DNA of 64,000 bases, taken from the NCBI RefSeq assembly GCF_900156345.1, contig NZ_FTPP01000002.1, positions 558,001 to 622,000 of the forward strand, written 5' to 3'. The position numbers and the translations under genes are program-made. Numbering within the stretch: position 1 is the stretch's first letter; each line of letters opens with the position of its first letter. Of this stretch, positions 41,357-50,376 are shown piece by piece. The stretch is from Pontibacter indicus (GTDB taxonomy: Bacteria; Bacteroidota; Bacteroidia; Cytophagales; Hymenobacteraceae). The notes beneath the pieces are model-generated. The model did not search any database and was not told the DNA's origin. It saw only the letters and a list, made by a program, of their open reading frames with translations.

Positions 41357-42406
41357 ATGAAATTAACCTTACCTAAACTGCTCCTTATACCTTTGCTCCT
41401 GATAGGAGAACGCGCACTGGCTCAGGAAACAGAGCAGGACCTGACTGATGTGCAGAGACAAACAAAAGAGTACGCCAGCCCCGGCGTAAGGGGCATGGGC
41501 AAAAGCCGCGGCATTGTGATCGGCTACGAGCGCCTGCCCCAATTCGACATCGAGTCGGAGTCGGACAACCCGGAGGTGGGCAACGGACGGGCGCGGGTGC
41601 GGCGCCACAACAAGTTTTTTGTGCGAGCGCTGGCCCCTGTTATGAACAAGCCGCAAACCAAGCTGATTCTGGGCATAGACCATAAGTTTGAGGAGTTCAA
41701 CTTCGAGAGTGTATCGCCGGCCTCCTATAGCCTGTACCGCAACCTGGAAGACAAAAACCTGAAAAGCCTGGGCCTGCAGCTCGCTTTCCTGCATTCGTTT
41801 GACGAGGTGCGTTTTATACTCGTGCGGGCAAAAGGCGAACTGAACGGCGACTATACCCGCGACAATATCAACGTATCGGATTACCTTAAAACCACTGTGG
41901 ATGTGGGCTATGGCTGGAAGCGCAGCCCGGACTTTGCCTGGGGTATCGGTTTTCAGTTGGGCTATACCTTCGGGCGGCAGCGCCTGTATCCGGGCATCAT
42001 CTACAACCGCACCTTCAACGACCGCTGGGGAGTGGAGTCCATCTTCCCGGCCAACCTGCGCGTGCGCTACAATGTGTCTGAAAAGACGCTCCTTTACACC
42101 GGCTACCGCATCGAGGGTGCCAGCTACAACCTTTACGCCAGCGAGCCGCCGCTCTCACAGTTCAACGACATTGAGCTGCGTCGCACCGACATCAAAGGCC
42201 TGCTGCGACTGGAGCAGGAGATCTACGACTTTCTGTGGTTTGCCGTGGAAGGTGGTTTTCGGCAATATTACCGCCACCGCGCTTTCGACGATGTGGGCTC
42301 TCGCGATGAGCTGATTACCAATAAACTTGCCGGGGCAGGCTACATTGGCATAGAGCTCTACGCCGTGCCACCCCGCAAACTGCTGGAGCGCAGTCAGAAC
42401 CGCTAA
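41357..42406 (+). CDS. Outer membrane beta-barrel protein (DUF6268-like)
   Basis: A 349-residue protein with signal peptide (MKLTLPKLLLIPLLLIGERA ... LAQ) and a regular amphipathic strand pattern (KFFVRALAPVMNKPQTKLIL, FAWGIGFQLGYTFGRQRLYP, GVESIFPANLRVRYNVSEKT and so on) of an outer membrane barrel; family DUF6268 by recollection. Function unknown. It follows the phosphoesterase-barrel gene but behind a terminator, so it is probably transcribed separately. The start at 41357 fits the signal peptide; the open frame to 41303 crosses the terminator. Confidence 0.75.
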   Translation: MKLTLPKLLLIPLLLIGERALAQETEQDLTDVQRQTKEYASPGVRGMGKSRGIVIGYERLPQFDIESESDNPEVGNGRARVRRHNKFFVRALAPVMNKPQTKLILGIDHKFEEFNFESVSPASYSLYRNLEDKNLKSLGLQLAFLHSFDEVRFILVRAKGELNGDYTRDNINVSDYLKTTVDVGYGWKRSPDFAWGIGFQLGYTFGRQRLYPGIIYNRTFNDRWGVESIFPANLRVRYNVSEKTLLYTGYRIEGASYNLYASEPPLSQFNDIELRRTDIKGLLRLEQEIYDFLWFAVEGGFRQYYRHRAFDDVGSRDELITNKLAGAGYIGIELYAVPPRKLLERSQNR

Positions 42407-42423
42407 AAAACACAGGTATAGAA

Positions 42424-42468
42424 ACGACAAAGCCCGATCTGCAGGTATAGCGGATCGGGCTTTGTCGT
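42424..42468. terminator. Bidirectional terminator with the AGGTATAG word in its loop
   Basis: ACGACAAAGCCCGAT and ATCGGGCTTTGTCGT form a 15-bp perfect stem; the loop CTGCAGGTATAGCGG carries the window-wide word, as in the terminator at 25656. Confidence 0.88.
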
Positions 42469-42483
42469 TGCTGTAAGGTATAG

Positions 42484-44586
42484 CTACTTCGATTTCCGGG
42501 CAGGCTTCATCCCCTCGGGGATCAACCCACGCAGGTACTCGTAGGTGGCGTACTGTGACCGGACGTGGGTAGGGCTTGCCTGCGCTACATAGTTGTTGTC
42601 AATGTCGCGGGCCTTGGTATCATCGGTTAGCTGTAGATCTATGATGGTGCGGATCTGCTCAATCAGGTCTTTCTGCAGGATCGGGAAGGCGACTTCCACG
42701 CGGCGGCTCAGGTTGCGCGTCATCCAGTCGGCGGAGGCCACGTAATACTCCTCCTTGCCGTCGTTGTGGAAGATGTATACCCGCGCATGCTCCAGGTAGC
42801 GGTCTACAATGGAGCGTACCCGGATGTTTTCGCTCAGCCCCTCCACACCGGGCACCAGGCAGCAAATGCCACGCACCACCAGTTCGATCTTCACACCGGC
42901 CTGGCTGGCTGCGTATAGTTTCTTGATCATGCGTTCGTCCTGCAGGGCGTTCATCTTGAGGATCATTTTAGCGGGTTTGCCTTTGGTGGCGTTCTTTATT
43001 TCCCTGTTGATCAGATCCATAAAGCGGTCGCGCATGTTGATCGGGGCCATCAGCAGTTTCTTGAACTTCTTGTCAAGCTGGCGATCGATGAAAAAGTTGA
43101 ACACCTGCTCCACATCCTGGGTGATGACCTTGTTGGAGGTGAACAGCGCATGGTCGGCGTAAATTTTAGACGTGTCCTCGTTGTAGTTGCCTGTGCTCAG
43201 GTAGGCGTAATTCACCAATTGCCCATCCTCGTTGCGGGTAATCAGGCCCAGCTTGGTGTGTACCTTCAGGTCAGGCAGACCCAATATGACGTTGGCACCG
43301 GCCTTCTGCAGTTTCGCTGCCCAGAAAATGTTCGACTCTTCATCGAAACGGGCTTTGAGCTCCACCACCACCGTCACCAGTTTGCCGCTCTTGGCAGCCT
43401 TCACCAGCGACCTGGCAATGGCCGAGTTGTCGGCAACGCGGTAGAGGGTGGCGCTCATGGCGGTCACCTTCGGGTCGTTAGCGGCTTCCTCGAACAGGCG
43501 CAGCACGTAGTCGAAGGACTGGTAAGGGTAGTGCGCCAGGTAGTCCTGCTTTTTCATGGCCTCGATCAGGCTCTCTTCCTTTTCCAGCAGCGGGTGCACG
43601 AGCGTTGGCTGCGGCGAGTACTTCAGGTCCGGCAGGTCAAAGTCGGGGAAGCCAAAGAAGTCGCGGAAGTTGTGGTACTTGCTGCCTTCCACCAATTCGT
43701 CCTCCGAGATACCGGTATGTGCCATAATGGCCTCCAGTATAGGTCGGGGCGTAACGGGGTCGTAGAGTAGGCGAGCCGGGTAGCCGGTTTCGCGCTTCTT
43801 CAGGCTCTTCTGGATCTTGGCCATCAAACTGCCCGACACCTCTTCTTCAATGTCCAACTCAGCGTCGCGCGACACTTTCACGGCATGTGCCTCGAAGCGG
43901 CCATAGTCCGGGTATAGCGCAGGCAGGCAGAATCGGATCACATCATCGAGGAACATCACATAGCGCTGTCCGTCCACAGTGGGCAGTTTCACGAAGCGGC
44001 CACCGTGCTTTTTGGTAGGGATCTCGAGCATGGAAAAGCGCTCTGGCTTCAGGTCTTTCTCCTTCGGCTCGAAGAGCTGCACACCCAGGTATACGGTCTG
44101 GTCTTTCAGGAAAAAGTGGGTCTCGGTCTCGTCGAGCAGGAGCGGCAGGATGTGTGGCTGTATGTGCTCAGCAAAGTAAGCCTGCACCCACTTTTGCTGC
44201 TCCTCGTTCAGGTCGTTTTCGGTGAGCAGGTGGATGTTTTGCTGGCGAAGGTCAGGCAGAATGCTCTCTCTGAAGACCTTTCCGAATTCCTCCTGCTGGC
44301 GTTTTACCTCCTGCAGCACCTGCTCAAAGGTATCAGCGGGGTCCTCGGATAGTTTTTCGCGGGTCTTCTTTTTGAGCTTGATCAGGCGCTTGAGCGTGGC
44401 TACGCGCACTTTAAAGTACTCGTCCAGGTTCGACGAGAAGATGGCCATGAACTTGATGCGCTCCAGCAGCGGCACGGAGCGGTCTTGCGCCTCCTGCAGC
44501 ACGCGGTAGTTAAAGGCCAGCCAGCTGAGTTCACGGTTGATCAGCGGCGTGGTGGTTGGTGTTTTATCTTTGGTATCGGTTTGCAT
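42484..44586 (-). CDS. ppk1: Polyphosphate kinase 1
   Basis: Reversibly transfers the gamma phosphate of ATP to polyphosphate. The 700-residue protein has the four PPK1 domains: N-terminal helical (LINRELSWLAFNYRVLQEAQ), head, and two catalytic C domains with the phospho-acceptor His in LKVHTKLGLI and the second His region ARVYIFHNDGKEEYYVASAD, followed by WMTRNLSRRVEVAFPI. The length is standard. A SixA-like phosphatase gene lies upstream on the same strand (94-base gap), a pairing often seen in polyphosphate or phosphate homeostasis. Confidence 0.95.
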   Translation of the reverse strand: MQTDTKDKTPTTTPLINRELSWLAFNYRVLQEAQDRSVPLLERIKFMAIFSSNLDEYFKVRVATLKRLIKLKKKTREKLSEDPADTFEQVLQEVKRQQEEFGKVFRESILPDLRQQNIHLLTENDLNEEQQKWVQAYFAEHIQPHILPLLLDETETHFFLKDQTVYLGVQLFEPKEKDLKPERFSMLEIPTKKHGGRFVKLPTVDGQRYVMFLDDVIRFCLPALYPDYGRFEAHAVKVSRDAELDIEEEVSGSLMAKIQKSLKKRETGYPARLLYDPVTPRPILEAIMAHTGISEDELVEGSKYHNFRDFFGFPDFDLPDLKYSPQPTLVHPLLEKEESLIEAMKKQDYLAHYPYQSFDYVLRLFEEAANDPKVTAMSATLYRVADNSAIARSLVKAAKSGKLVTVVVELKARFDEESNIFWAAKLQKAGANVILGLPDLKVHTKLGLITRNEDGQLVNYAYLSTGNYNEDTSKIYADHALFTSNKVITQDVEQVFNFFIDRQLDKKFKKLLMAPINMRDRFMDLINREIKNATKGKPAKMILKMNALQDERMIKKLYAASQAGVKIELVVRGICCLVPGVEGLSENIRVRSIVDRYLEHARVYIFHNDGKEEYYVASADWMTRNLSRRVEVAFPILQKDLIEQIRTIIDLQLTDDTKARDIDNNYVAQASPTHVRSQYATYEYLRGLIPEGMKPARKSK

Positions 44587-44680
44587 GGTTTGGTTTGCTG
44601 CCCGGTGCGGGGCATTTGTGTAAAAGTATAAGCAGGGCAGTCGGGTATGGAGCTATACCTGGCTGTCCTGCTGTGCTGTG

Positions 44681-45175
44681 TTATTTATGGTTATTGGGTA
44701 CATCGTAAAACAAAAGGCCAGCATTGCTGCGGTTGACGCCAGGCCAGTCCTCGCAGTCGAACCGAAGCGCGACCACCCCGGCCGTGGGCATGCGGGAAAG
44801 GTGCTTCGGCGAGAGTAGGTTGGCGAACTCCGAAATGGATTCGTTATGGCCCACGATCACCATGCTGTCTACATTGGCTGGCGCCTCGCGCACAATTTCC
44901 AGTAGTTCTGCCGCGCTGGCGCCGTAGATGCGGTCATCTATGGCAATGTCGTCGGCATCGTAGTCGAGCTCGCGTGCCACCAAGGTAGCCGTGGTAAGTG
45001 CCCGCACCGCAGGGCTCGACAGAATGAGTTGCGGATTGACGTTGTTGGCCGCCAGTTCCTGGCCCATGAGAGGCGCATCGGTGCGGCCACGTTTGTTAAG
45101 AGGTCGGTCATGGTCGCTCAGCTCCTCGAACTTCCAGCTGGACTTGGCATGCCGCATGATATATAAGGTTTTCAT
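44681..45175 (-). CDS. SixA-like histidine phosphatase
   Basis: A 164-residue cytosolic phosphatase of the histidine (RHG) superfamily. The catalytic core is TLYIMRHAKSSW (phosphohistidine in Arg-His-Ala), with the second half IVGHNESISEFANLL supplying the second His. It corresponds to SixA, which dephosphorylates phosphohistidine proteins such as phosphotransfer domains; the bacterial homologues next to ppk1 may act on small phosphates instead. Same strand as ppk1 and just upstream. Confidence 0.87.
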   Translation of the reverse strand: MKTLYIMRHAKSSWKFEELSDHDRPLNKRGRTDAPLMGQELAANNVNPQLILSSPAVRALTTATLVARELDYDADDIAIDDRIYGASAAELLEIVREAPANVDSMVIVGHNESISEFANLLSPKHLSRMPTAGVVALRFDCEDWPGVNRSNAGLLFYDVPNNHK

Positions 45176-45870
45176 AAGGTGGTTCTCTTTCAGAAAGGTA
45201 TAGCAGCGCGTCTGTTACATAGCGTGCATGCTATACATGGTGTTTACTGAAAGGAGTGTAAAATAGTTTTGGCGGGGTGGGGAGGATGGTGGTATGGCGC
45301 GGGCGCCCGCGCCCGTGACAGCTATGGTGTGGCCTCTGGCTCATGTATACTGGCAGTATGGCTATACCTATCGTAGCTAATTTCTTGCTATACCTAAGCT
45401 GAGTTGTTTCATAGCTTGCCCTGGCCGGGCGGGCCTTACTTTTTGTCTTGACACAAAAAGTAAGCAAAAAAGTCAAGACCCTCCAAATCGAGGGCCCCTA
45501 CCCCCACTCGCTGACCGCTCGAACAGTGGAGTGTCATTTCGTGCACCTGGCACCGCTAGGTGTTTCATTGCTTCCGTGCAAGTTAGTCTTGCTATACCTG
45601 TCAGTGATAGTTTATGATAGTAGTGGTAGACTACTTCCTAGGAGGGGTTAGGGGTGGTTGGGCCCGGTATAGCAAAACAAAAACTACAGCGCTTATACCT
45701 TGAAGTGGTAATGGCGGAGATTCCCCTCTCGAGAGGGGCAGGGGTGTGTTAATCGTGCACCGGAATCCTGAAAATCCTCTAATCCTGAAAATCCTGATTC
45801 AGACAAGCTATACCTAAACAGGCACTCGCAGGAGCTGCGGACGCTGCGAGGTCTTGGCGCTCCGTAGCCA
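45176..45870. repeat. Repeat-filled intergenic region
   Basis: About 700 bases without a credible gene, made of unrelated dispersed repeats: the palindrome GGCGCGGGCGCCCGCGCC (45296-45313); the hairpin CTTACTTTTTGT-CTTGAC-ACAAAAAGTAAG (about 45431-45460) with GTCAAGACCC after it; the CCCCTC/GAGGGGCAGGGGTG element (45724-45746); a direct repeat of AATCCTGAAAATCCT (about 45764-45800); and seven GGTATA/TATACC words. Short open frames here are not gene-like. Confidence 0.7.
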
Positions 45871-45908
45871 CAAAAAAAGGGAGCAGTCCCTGCCAGACTG
45901 CTCCCTTT
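45871..45908 (-). terminator. hflX terminator
   Basis: AAAGGGAGCAGTC and GACTGCTCCCTTT pair around 7 bases; on the minus strand a T run follows. Confidence 0.88.
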
Positions 45909-45928
45909 CCAATGCTTCCAGGTATACC

Positions 45929-47137
45929 CTACACGTTATTCGGGTAGCGCTCAAAGTGGATCTCTGCTACACGGCGCTGCAATTCGGCGCGCAACTCGTC
46001 GATGTTGATGCGGTTGGTGGCTGATATGAACAGGGCTGGGGCGTGTACCTTGGCCATGTAGGTCGCTTTCAGGTCGTCGATGGAAGGGCGCACATTGCTG
46101 TGGCCATCCTCATGCATACCTGACTCCTCTGCCAGCTCCTGCTCGCGTTGCTCCAGGTATTGGTCTATCTTATTAAACACCAGCAGCACCGGTTTGTCGG
46201 CCGAGTTGATGTCAAGCAGGGTGTTGTTTACCACCGCAATGTGGTCTTCAAATGAAGGGTGCGACACATCCACTACGTGCACCAGCAGATCAGCTTCGCG
46301 AATCTCGTCGAGGGTGGACTTAAAGGCCTCGATGAGTTTGGTAGGCAGCTTGCGGATGAACCCTACCGTGTCGGACAGCAGGAAAGGGATATTGTCGAGC
46401 ACCACTTTGCGCACCGTGGCGTCTACTGTGGCGAAGAGTTTGTTCTCGGCAAACACGTCGGACTTGGAGAGCAGGTTCATCAGCGTAGATTTGCCCACGT
46501 TCGTATACCCAACCAAGGCCACGCGCACCATACCTGCCCGCGACTTGCGCTGCTCAAAGTTTTGCTTTTCGAACTTCTCCAGACGCTCACGCAGCAACGA
46601 GATTTTGTCGCGCACAATACGGCGGTCCGTCTCGATCTCCGTCTCACCTGGACCCTTCATACCGATACCACCCTTTTGTTTGGAAAGGTGCGTCCAGAGG
46701 TTGGTCAGGCGAGGGAGCAGGTACTGGTACTGGGCCATCTCTACCTGGGCGTGTGCCTGGGCGGTTTTGGCCCGCAGCGCGAAGATGTCGAGGATTAGCA
46801 AGCTTCTGTCCACGATCTTCACCTGCAGCTCGCGCTCGATGTTGCGCACCTGCGAGGGGGTGAGGTCGTCGTCAAAGATCACCATGTCCACGCTGTGCTC
46901 TTTTACATAGGCTTTGATCTCTTCGAGTTTACCACTGCCCACAAAAGTGCGGATGTCGGGTTTGTCGAGTTTCTGCACGAAGCGTTTCAGGGTCACGGCG
47001 CCGGCTGTTTCGGTCAGGAAGGCCAGTTCGTCGAGGTATTCGTTGGTTTGTTCGTCGGTTTGTTTGTAACCGGGCACAGCCACCAGTATGGCGGTTTCCT
47101 GTGGTTTGGCGGTTTCGTAGTATTTTTGTTTACCCAT
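45929..47137 (-). CDS. hflX: GTPase HflX
   Basis: Ribosome-associated GTPase that splits or rescues stalled 70S ribosomes under heat or antibiotic stress. The 402-residue protein has the N-terminal nucleotide-binding HflX domain (IRTFVGSGKLEEIKAYV ... IFDDDLTPSQ), the glycine-rich linker GGIGMKGPGETEIETDRR and the G domain: GYTNVGKST (G1), DTVGFI (G3) and NKID (G4). The C-terminus is short. Stand-alone gene with its own terminator. Confidence 0.96.
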   Translation of the reverse strand: MGKQKYYETAKPQETAILVAVPGYKQTDEQTNEYLDELAFLTETAGAVTLKRFVQKLDKPDIRTFVGSGKLEEIKAYVKEHSVDMVIFDDDLTPSQVRNIERELQVKIVDRSLLILDIFALRAKTAQAHAQVEMAQYQYLLPRLTNLWTHLSKQKGGIGMKGPGETEIETDRRIVRDKISLLRERLEKFEKQNFEQRKSRAGMVRVALVGYTNVGKSTLMNLLSKSDVFAENKLFATVDATVRKVVLDNIPFLLSDTVGFIRKLPTKLIEAFKSTLDEIREADLLVHVVDVSHPSFEDHIAVVNNTLLDINSADKPVLLVFNKIDQYLEQREQELAEESGMHEDGHSNVRPSIDDLKATYMAKVHAPALFISATNRINIDELRAELQRRVAEIHFERYPNNV

Positions 47138-47338
47138 TGTCAGATGTTAAGCGTAGCGGTTTGTCAGCCTTTTTTCCGGCGTGCATCATTGTACGTAATT
47201 AGCTCCGGACCCGGTCAAGATGAGCAGGTATAGCGGCCTGGAGCGGTTGCAAGTTAGGTGAAAAATTTCAGAAGAAAGGGGAAAAAGCCTAACTTGCCAG
47301 CCTATAAAAGAGCAGCCGCAAATCCCCTCATACCAGCC

Positions 47339-47881
47339 ATGGAGCACAAGACCTATGCCATCGAAGGCCTGATCGAGTTTATACCGCGGGTGTTCCGCGA
47401 TGAGCGCGGCTGGTTTATGGAAACCTACAATGCCAGCATGTTCGCGCCTTTCGGCATCAATCCGGTGTTTGTGCAAGACAACGAGTCGGTGTCGAAGAAA
47501 GGTGTGTTACGCGGGCTGCATTTCCAGAAGCCGCCTTATGCGCAGGGCAAGCTGGTGCGGGTTGCTTCGGGCCGTGCCCTGGATGTGGCACTCGACCTCC
47601 GCAAAAACTCCCCTACCTACGGGCAGCATGCCACCTGTATCCTCGATGCCGGGCAGCACAACATGCTCTACATTCCGGAAGGCTTCGCGCATGGCTTTGT
47701 GGCGTTAGAAGACAACACGAGTTTCCTTTACAAATGCACCAACCTCTACCACCAACTCTCCGAAGGCGGTATTCTCTGGAACGACCCGACCCTGGGTATA
47801 GACTGGGGTATAGCCGAGCCATTGGTGTCGCCAAAAGACGAAGTGCTGCCGCTGCTACAGGATTTTGACTCGCCGTTTTAA
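47339..47881 (+). CDS. rfbC: dTDP-4-dehydrorhamnose 3,5-epimerase
   Basis: Third step of dTDP-L-rhamnose synthesis. The 180-residue cupin shows IPRVFRDERGWFMETYN, QDNESVSKKGVLRGLHFQ (catalytic His region), FAHGFVALED (second His region with Tyr in YKCTNLYH) and NDPTLGIDW. The ATG at 47339 gives the normal length; the frame from 47258 overlaps the hflX upstream region. rfbA, rfbB and rfbD are not in the window. Confidence 0.93.
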   Translation: MEHKTYAIEGLIEFIPRVFRDERGWFMETYNASMFAPFGINPVFVQDNESVSKKGVLRGLHFQKPPYAQGKLVRVASGRALDVALDLRKNSPTYGQHATCILDAGQHNMLYIPEGFAHGFVALEDNTSFLYKCTNLYHQLSEGGILWNDPTLGIDWGIAEPLVSPKDEVLPLLQDFDSPF

Positions 47882-47905
47882 TTTATCTACCCTTTATACT
47901 TCTAC

Positions 47906-48748
47906 ATGAAGAAATTATTACTCGTATGCCTCCTGCTCTGCTCAGTTACTGCCTGGGCACAGAAGAAAGAGGTCAAATTCCAGGTGAGGTTCACCCCGAA
48001 TACAGCGTATGCTACTACAGTTTCGACTTACTCGAAGTCGGTGCTGAATTTTGAGGGCAGCCCAGAGCAGATGGCTGAAATCGAAAAGGAAATAACCTTG
48101 CCTTTCGTTATAGAAAACCGAAATGAGATGGTGGCCACCACTAGCACAGGGGCTTTACAGGAAGACAAAAGCATACCTGCTACCATCGTGTATGGCAAGG
48201 CCATTTCGACTTCAAAAAACAATGGCAAGGAAACTGTGGTGGAGAACCCGGTTTCTGGGCTGGTAGCGAAAGGCCGTTATAGCGAAGAGAGTAAATTCGT
48301 GATCGATACTCTGATCAGCGACAAGCTAACGGCTGAATTAGAAAATACAATCAGGTATATGCTGGAGAACGTGCAGAATCAGATCGTTTTTCCTGCTGAC
48401 CCCATGAAAGTAGGCGATACGTTTGAGCAGCGTGTGCCCATGAGCATGCCCGTAACAGGTAGCGACCCTATCCACATGGTCATCATTACGAATTACAAGC
48501 TCAAGAACATAAAAGGCAACATCGCTCACTTCGATATCAACCAAACAGTAACGTTGGACATGGTGGCTCAGGGCACAAACATTGCCGCCTCAGGTACAGG
48601 GACAGGCAGCTCGGAGTTTGACATCAAAAACAGTTTTATAACCAAGTATGAGTCTGACTTGAAAATGAGTCTCACCGCTGATGTAAATAATGTAAAGATT
48701 ATCACGTCTGTGAATACCCAATCGAAGCAACACGTGAAAATCAACTAA
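47906..48748 (+). CDS. Exported protein of unknown function, DUF6263-like
   Basis: A 280-residue protein with signal peptide (MKKLLLVCLLLCSVTAWAQ) and a mostly beta mature part with no Cys. Segments such as FPADPMKVGDTFEQRVPMSM and GNIAHFDINQTVTLDM, which recur in uncharacterised Bacteroidota proteins of the DUF6263 kind, point to a periplasmic or surface protein. It starts 24 bases after rfbC and may be cotranscribed. Base composition is somewhat AT-richer than its neighbours. Function unknown. Confidence 0.65.
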   Translation: MKKLLLVCLLLCSVTAWAQKKEVKFQVRFTPNTAYATTVSTYSKSVLNFEGSPEQMAEIEKEITLPFVIENRNEMVATTSTGALQEDKSIPATIVYGKAISTSKNNGKETVVENPVSGLVAKGRYSEESKFVIDTLISDKLTAELENTIRYMLENVQNQIVFPADPMKVGDTFEQRVPMSMPVTGSDPIHMVIITNYKLKNIKGNIAHFDINQTVTLDMVAQGTNIAASGTGTGSSEFDIKNSFITKYESDLKMSLTADVNNVKIITSVNTQSKQHVKIN

Positions 48749-48768
48749 CTGTTGACAGAAGTTTAAAG

Positions 48769-48811
48769 GCGAGGCCCGCGATACAGCAAATCGCGGGCCT
48801 CGCTGTTTTTA
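48769..48811 (+). terminator. Terminator after the DUF6263-like gene
   Basis: GCGAGGCCCGCGAT and ATCGCGGGCCTCGC form a strong stem, followed by TGTTTTT. Confidence 0.9.
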
Positions 48812-48850
48812 GGTATAGTGGAGAGTTTCTGCTGACTCCAGGTATAAGTA

Positions 48851-48882
48851 TAAAAAAACAGCTACTCTATTTAGAGTAGCTG
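48851..48882 (-). terminator. murF terminator
   Basis: CAGCTACTCTA and TAGAGTAGCTG pair almost without a loop; on the minus strand a run of seven T follows (A run at 48852-48858). Confidence 0.78.
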
Positions 48883-48963
48883 CCTGGATAAGGTATAAGT
48901 AATTGCCAAAGTCTAGCACATCAGCACATTCCGCATCATCTCCACATTTTCAAATCTTCAAAT

Positions 48964-50250
48964 CTAAAGAACCTCCACCAACGTCTCCAGCCCCATACCT
49001 CTGGAGCCCTTCACCAGCACATAGCTCTCCGAAACCGGATGCTCCTGCAGCCAGCTTTGCAGCTCAGCCTTGGTGGCGAAGTAATGGAACTTGCTGTCAG
49101 CCGAAGTCGCGTGCTTCATCTCCGGTCCGCACAACAGCACCGTGTCGAAGTGCTGCTCCGCGATGATCTCGCCGATGGCTTTGTGCTCGGATGCACTTTC
49201 GGTGCCCATCTCCAGCATATCACCCACGATCACCACTTTGCGCGGAGCATTCATGCCGCCGAAGTTGCGGATAGCCGCCGCCATAGAAGTGGGGTTGGCG
49301 TTGTAGGCATCCAGAATCAGGGTGTTGGAGCCTTTCTGCATCACCTGCGAGCGGTTGTTCACAGGGCTGTAGTTGGCGATGGCGGTGTTGGCCTTCTCCA
49401 GCGGCACCCCGAAGTACTTGCCGATGCAAGCCGCGGCCGCCATGTTCTCGTAGTTATAGCTGCCTACCAGTTGGGTATGCACTATGTGGCCTTCCTCGTC
49501 TTTGTACACTACATAAGGCGAAGCCTCCAGCAGTTCGCTGTAGTAAAAATCGCCCTGGGCCGGGTAAGTTACTTTGCTTTCGATGCGGCGGCTCATGCGC
49601 ATCAGGTGCTCGTTGCCGGTGTTTACGAACACCGTGCCGCCATGCTCGAGCAGGTGCACGTAGAGTTCACTCTTACCGCGGGCCACGCCTTCCAGACTCC
49701 CAAAGCCCTCGAGGTGTGCCTTGCCGATGTTGGTAATCATGCCATGGGTAGGGGAGGCGATGCTGCTGAGCAGGGCAATCTCGCCGATGTGGTTGGCCCC
49801 CATCTCGATGATCGCCATCTCGTGCTCCGGCCTGATGCGCAGCAAAGTAAGCGGCACACCGATGTGGTTGTTCAGGTTGCCTTGGGTATAGAGCGTGTTG
49901 AATTTCTGGCTCAGTACGGTATAGATCAGCTCCTTGGTCGTGGTTTTGCCGTTGCTGCCCGTTATGCCGATCACAGGTATGCTCAGCTGACGGCGGTGAT
50001 GGCGGGCCAGGTCCTGCAGCGCCTGCAGGGTGTCTTCTACCACAAACACATTGTCCGATGCCAGGGCCGGATCATCTACCACCGCATATTTGGCGCCTTT
50101 TTCCAGGGCACCCTGGGCAAACTTAGCGCCTTTAAAGTTGGGTCCGTTCAGGGCAAAGAACAGGCTCTGGTCCTGCGGAGCACGGGAGTCGGTGCTGACG
50201 TGGCGGCACTCCAGATATTTTTGATAAAGAAAGTCGATGCTGTTCGGCAT
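48964..50250 (-). CDS. murF: UDP-N-acetylmuramoyl-tripeptide--D-alanyl-D-alanine ligase
   Basis: Adds D-Ala-D-Ala to the UDP-MurNAc tripeptide in the cytosol. The 428-residue protein has the Mur ligase order: N-terminal uridine-binding region (VSTDSRAPQDQSLFFALNGP), ATP site VIGITGSNGKTTTKE, central EMGANHIGEIALLSSIASPT with HLEGFGS, and the C-terminal domain (ILDAYNANPTSMAAAI ... VLVKGSRGMGLE). It stands apart from the main mur/fts cluster. The 110-base spacer to the divergent T9SS gene must hold both promoters. Confidence 0.95.
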   Translation of the reverse strand: MPNSIDFLYQKYLECRHVSTDSRAPQDQSLFFALNGPNFKGAKFAQGALEKGAKYAVVDDPALASDNVFVVEDTLQALQDLARHHRRQLSIPVIGITGSNGKTTTKELIYTVLSQKFNTLYTQGNLNNHIGVPLTLLRIRPEHEMAIIEMGANHIGEIALLSSIASPTHGMITNIGKAHLEGFGSLEGVARGKSELYVHLLEHGGTVFVNTGNEHLMRMSRRIESKVTYPAQGDFYYSELLEASPYVVYKDEEGHIVHTQLVGSYNYENMAAAACIGKYFGVPLEKANTAIANYSPVNNRSQVMQKGSNTLILDAYNANPTSMAAAIRNFGGMNAPRKVVIVGDMLEMGTESASEHKAIGEIIAEQHFDTVLLCGPEMKHATSADSKFHYFATKAELQSWLQEHPVSESYVLVKGSRGMGLETLVEVL

Positions 50251-50376
50251 GAAATGCTTATTTTTAGTCTCTTAAATTGGTGGCAGCTACCGGAGTTTAG
50301 GTATAGCCCTCAGCCGCCGCGGCAATATACGTTCAAAACGGCAAAAGCAACAGCCTGATTGCCTAACAAACTGTCT

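Noticed and set aside
45241-45870. Small genes in the spacer between the sixA-like gene and hflX
   Set aside because: The open frames (for example 45448-45651) run through palindromic repeats, have no ribosome site and no protein-like pattern.
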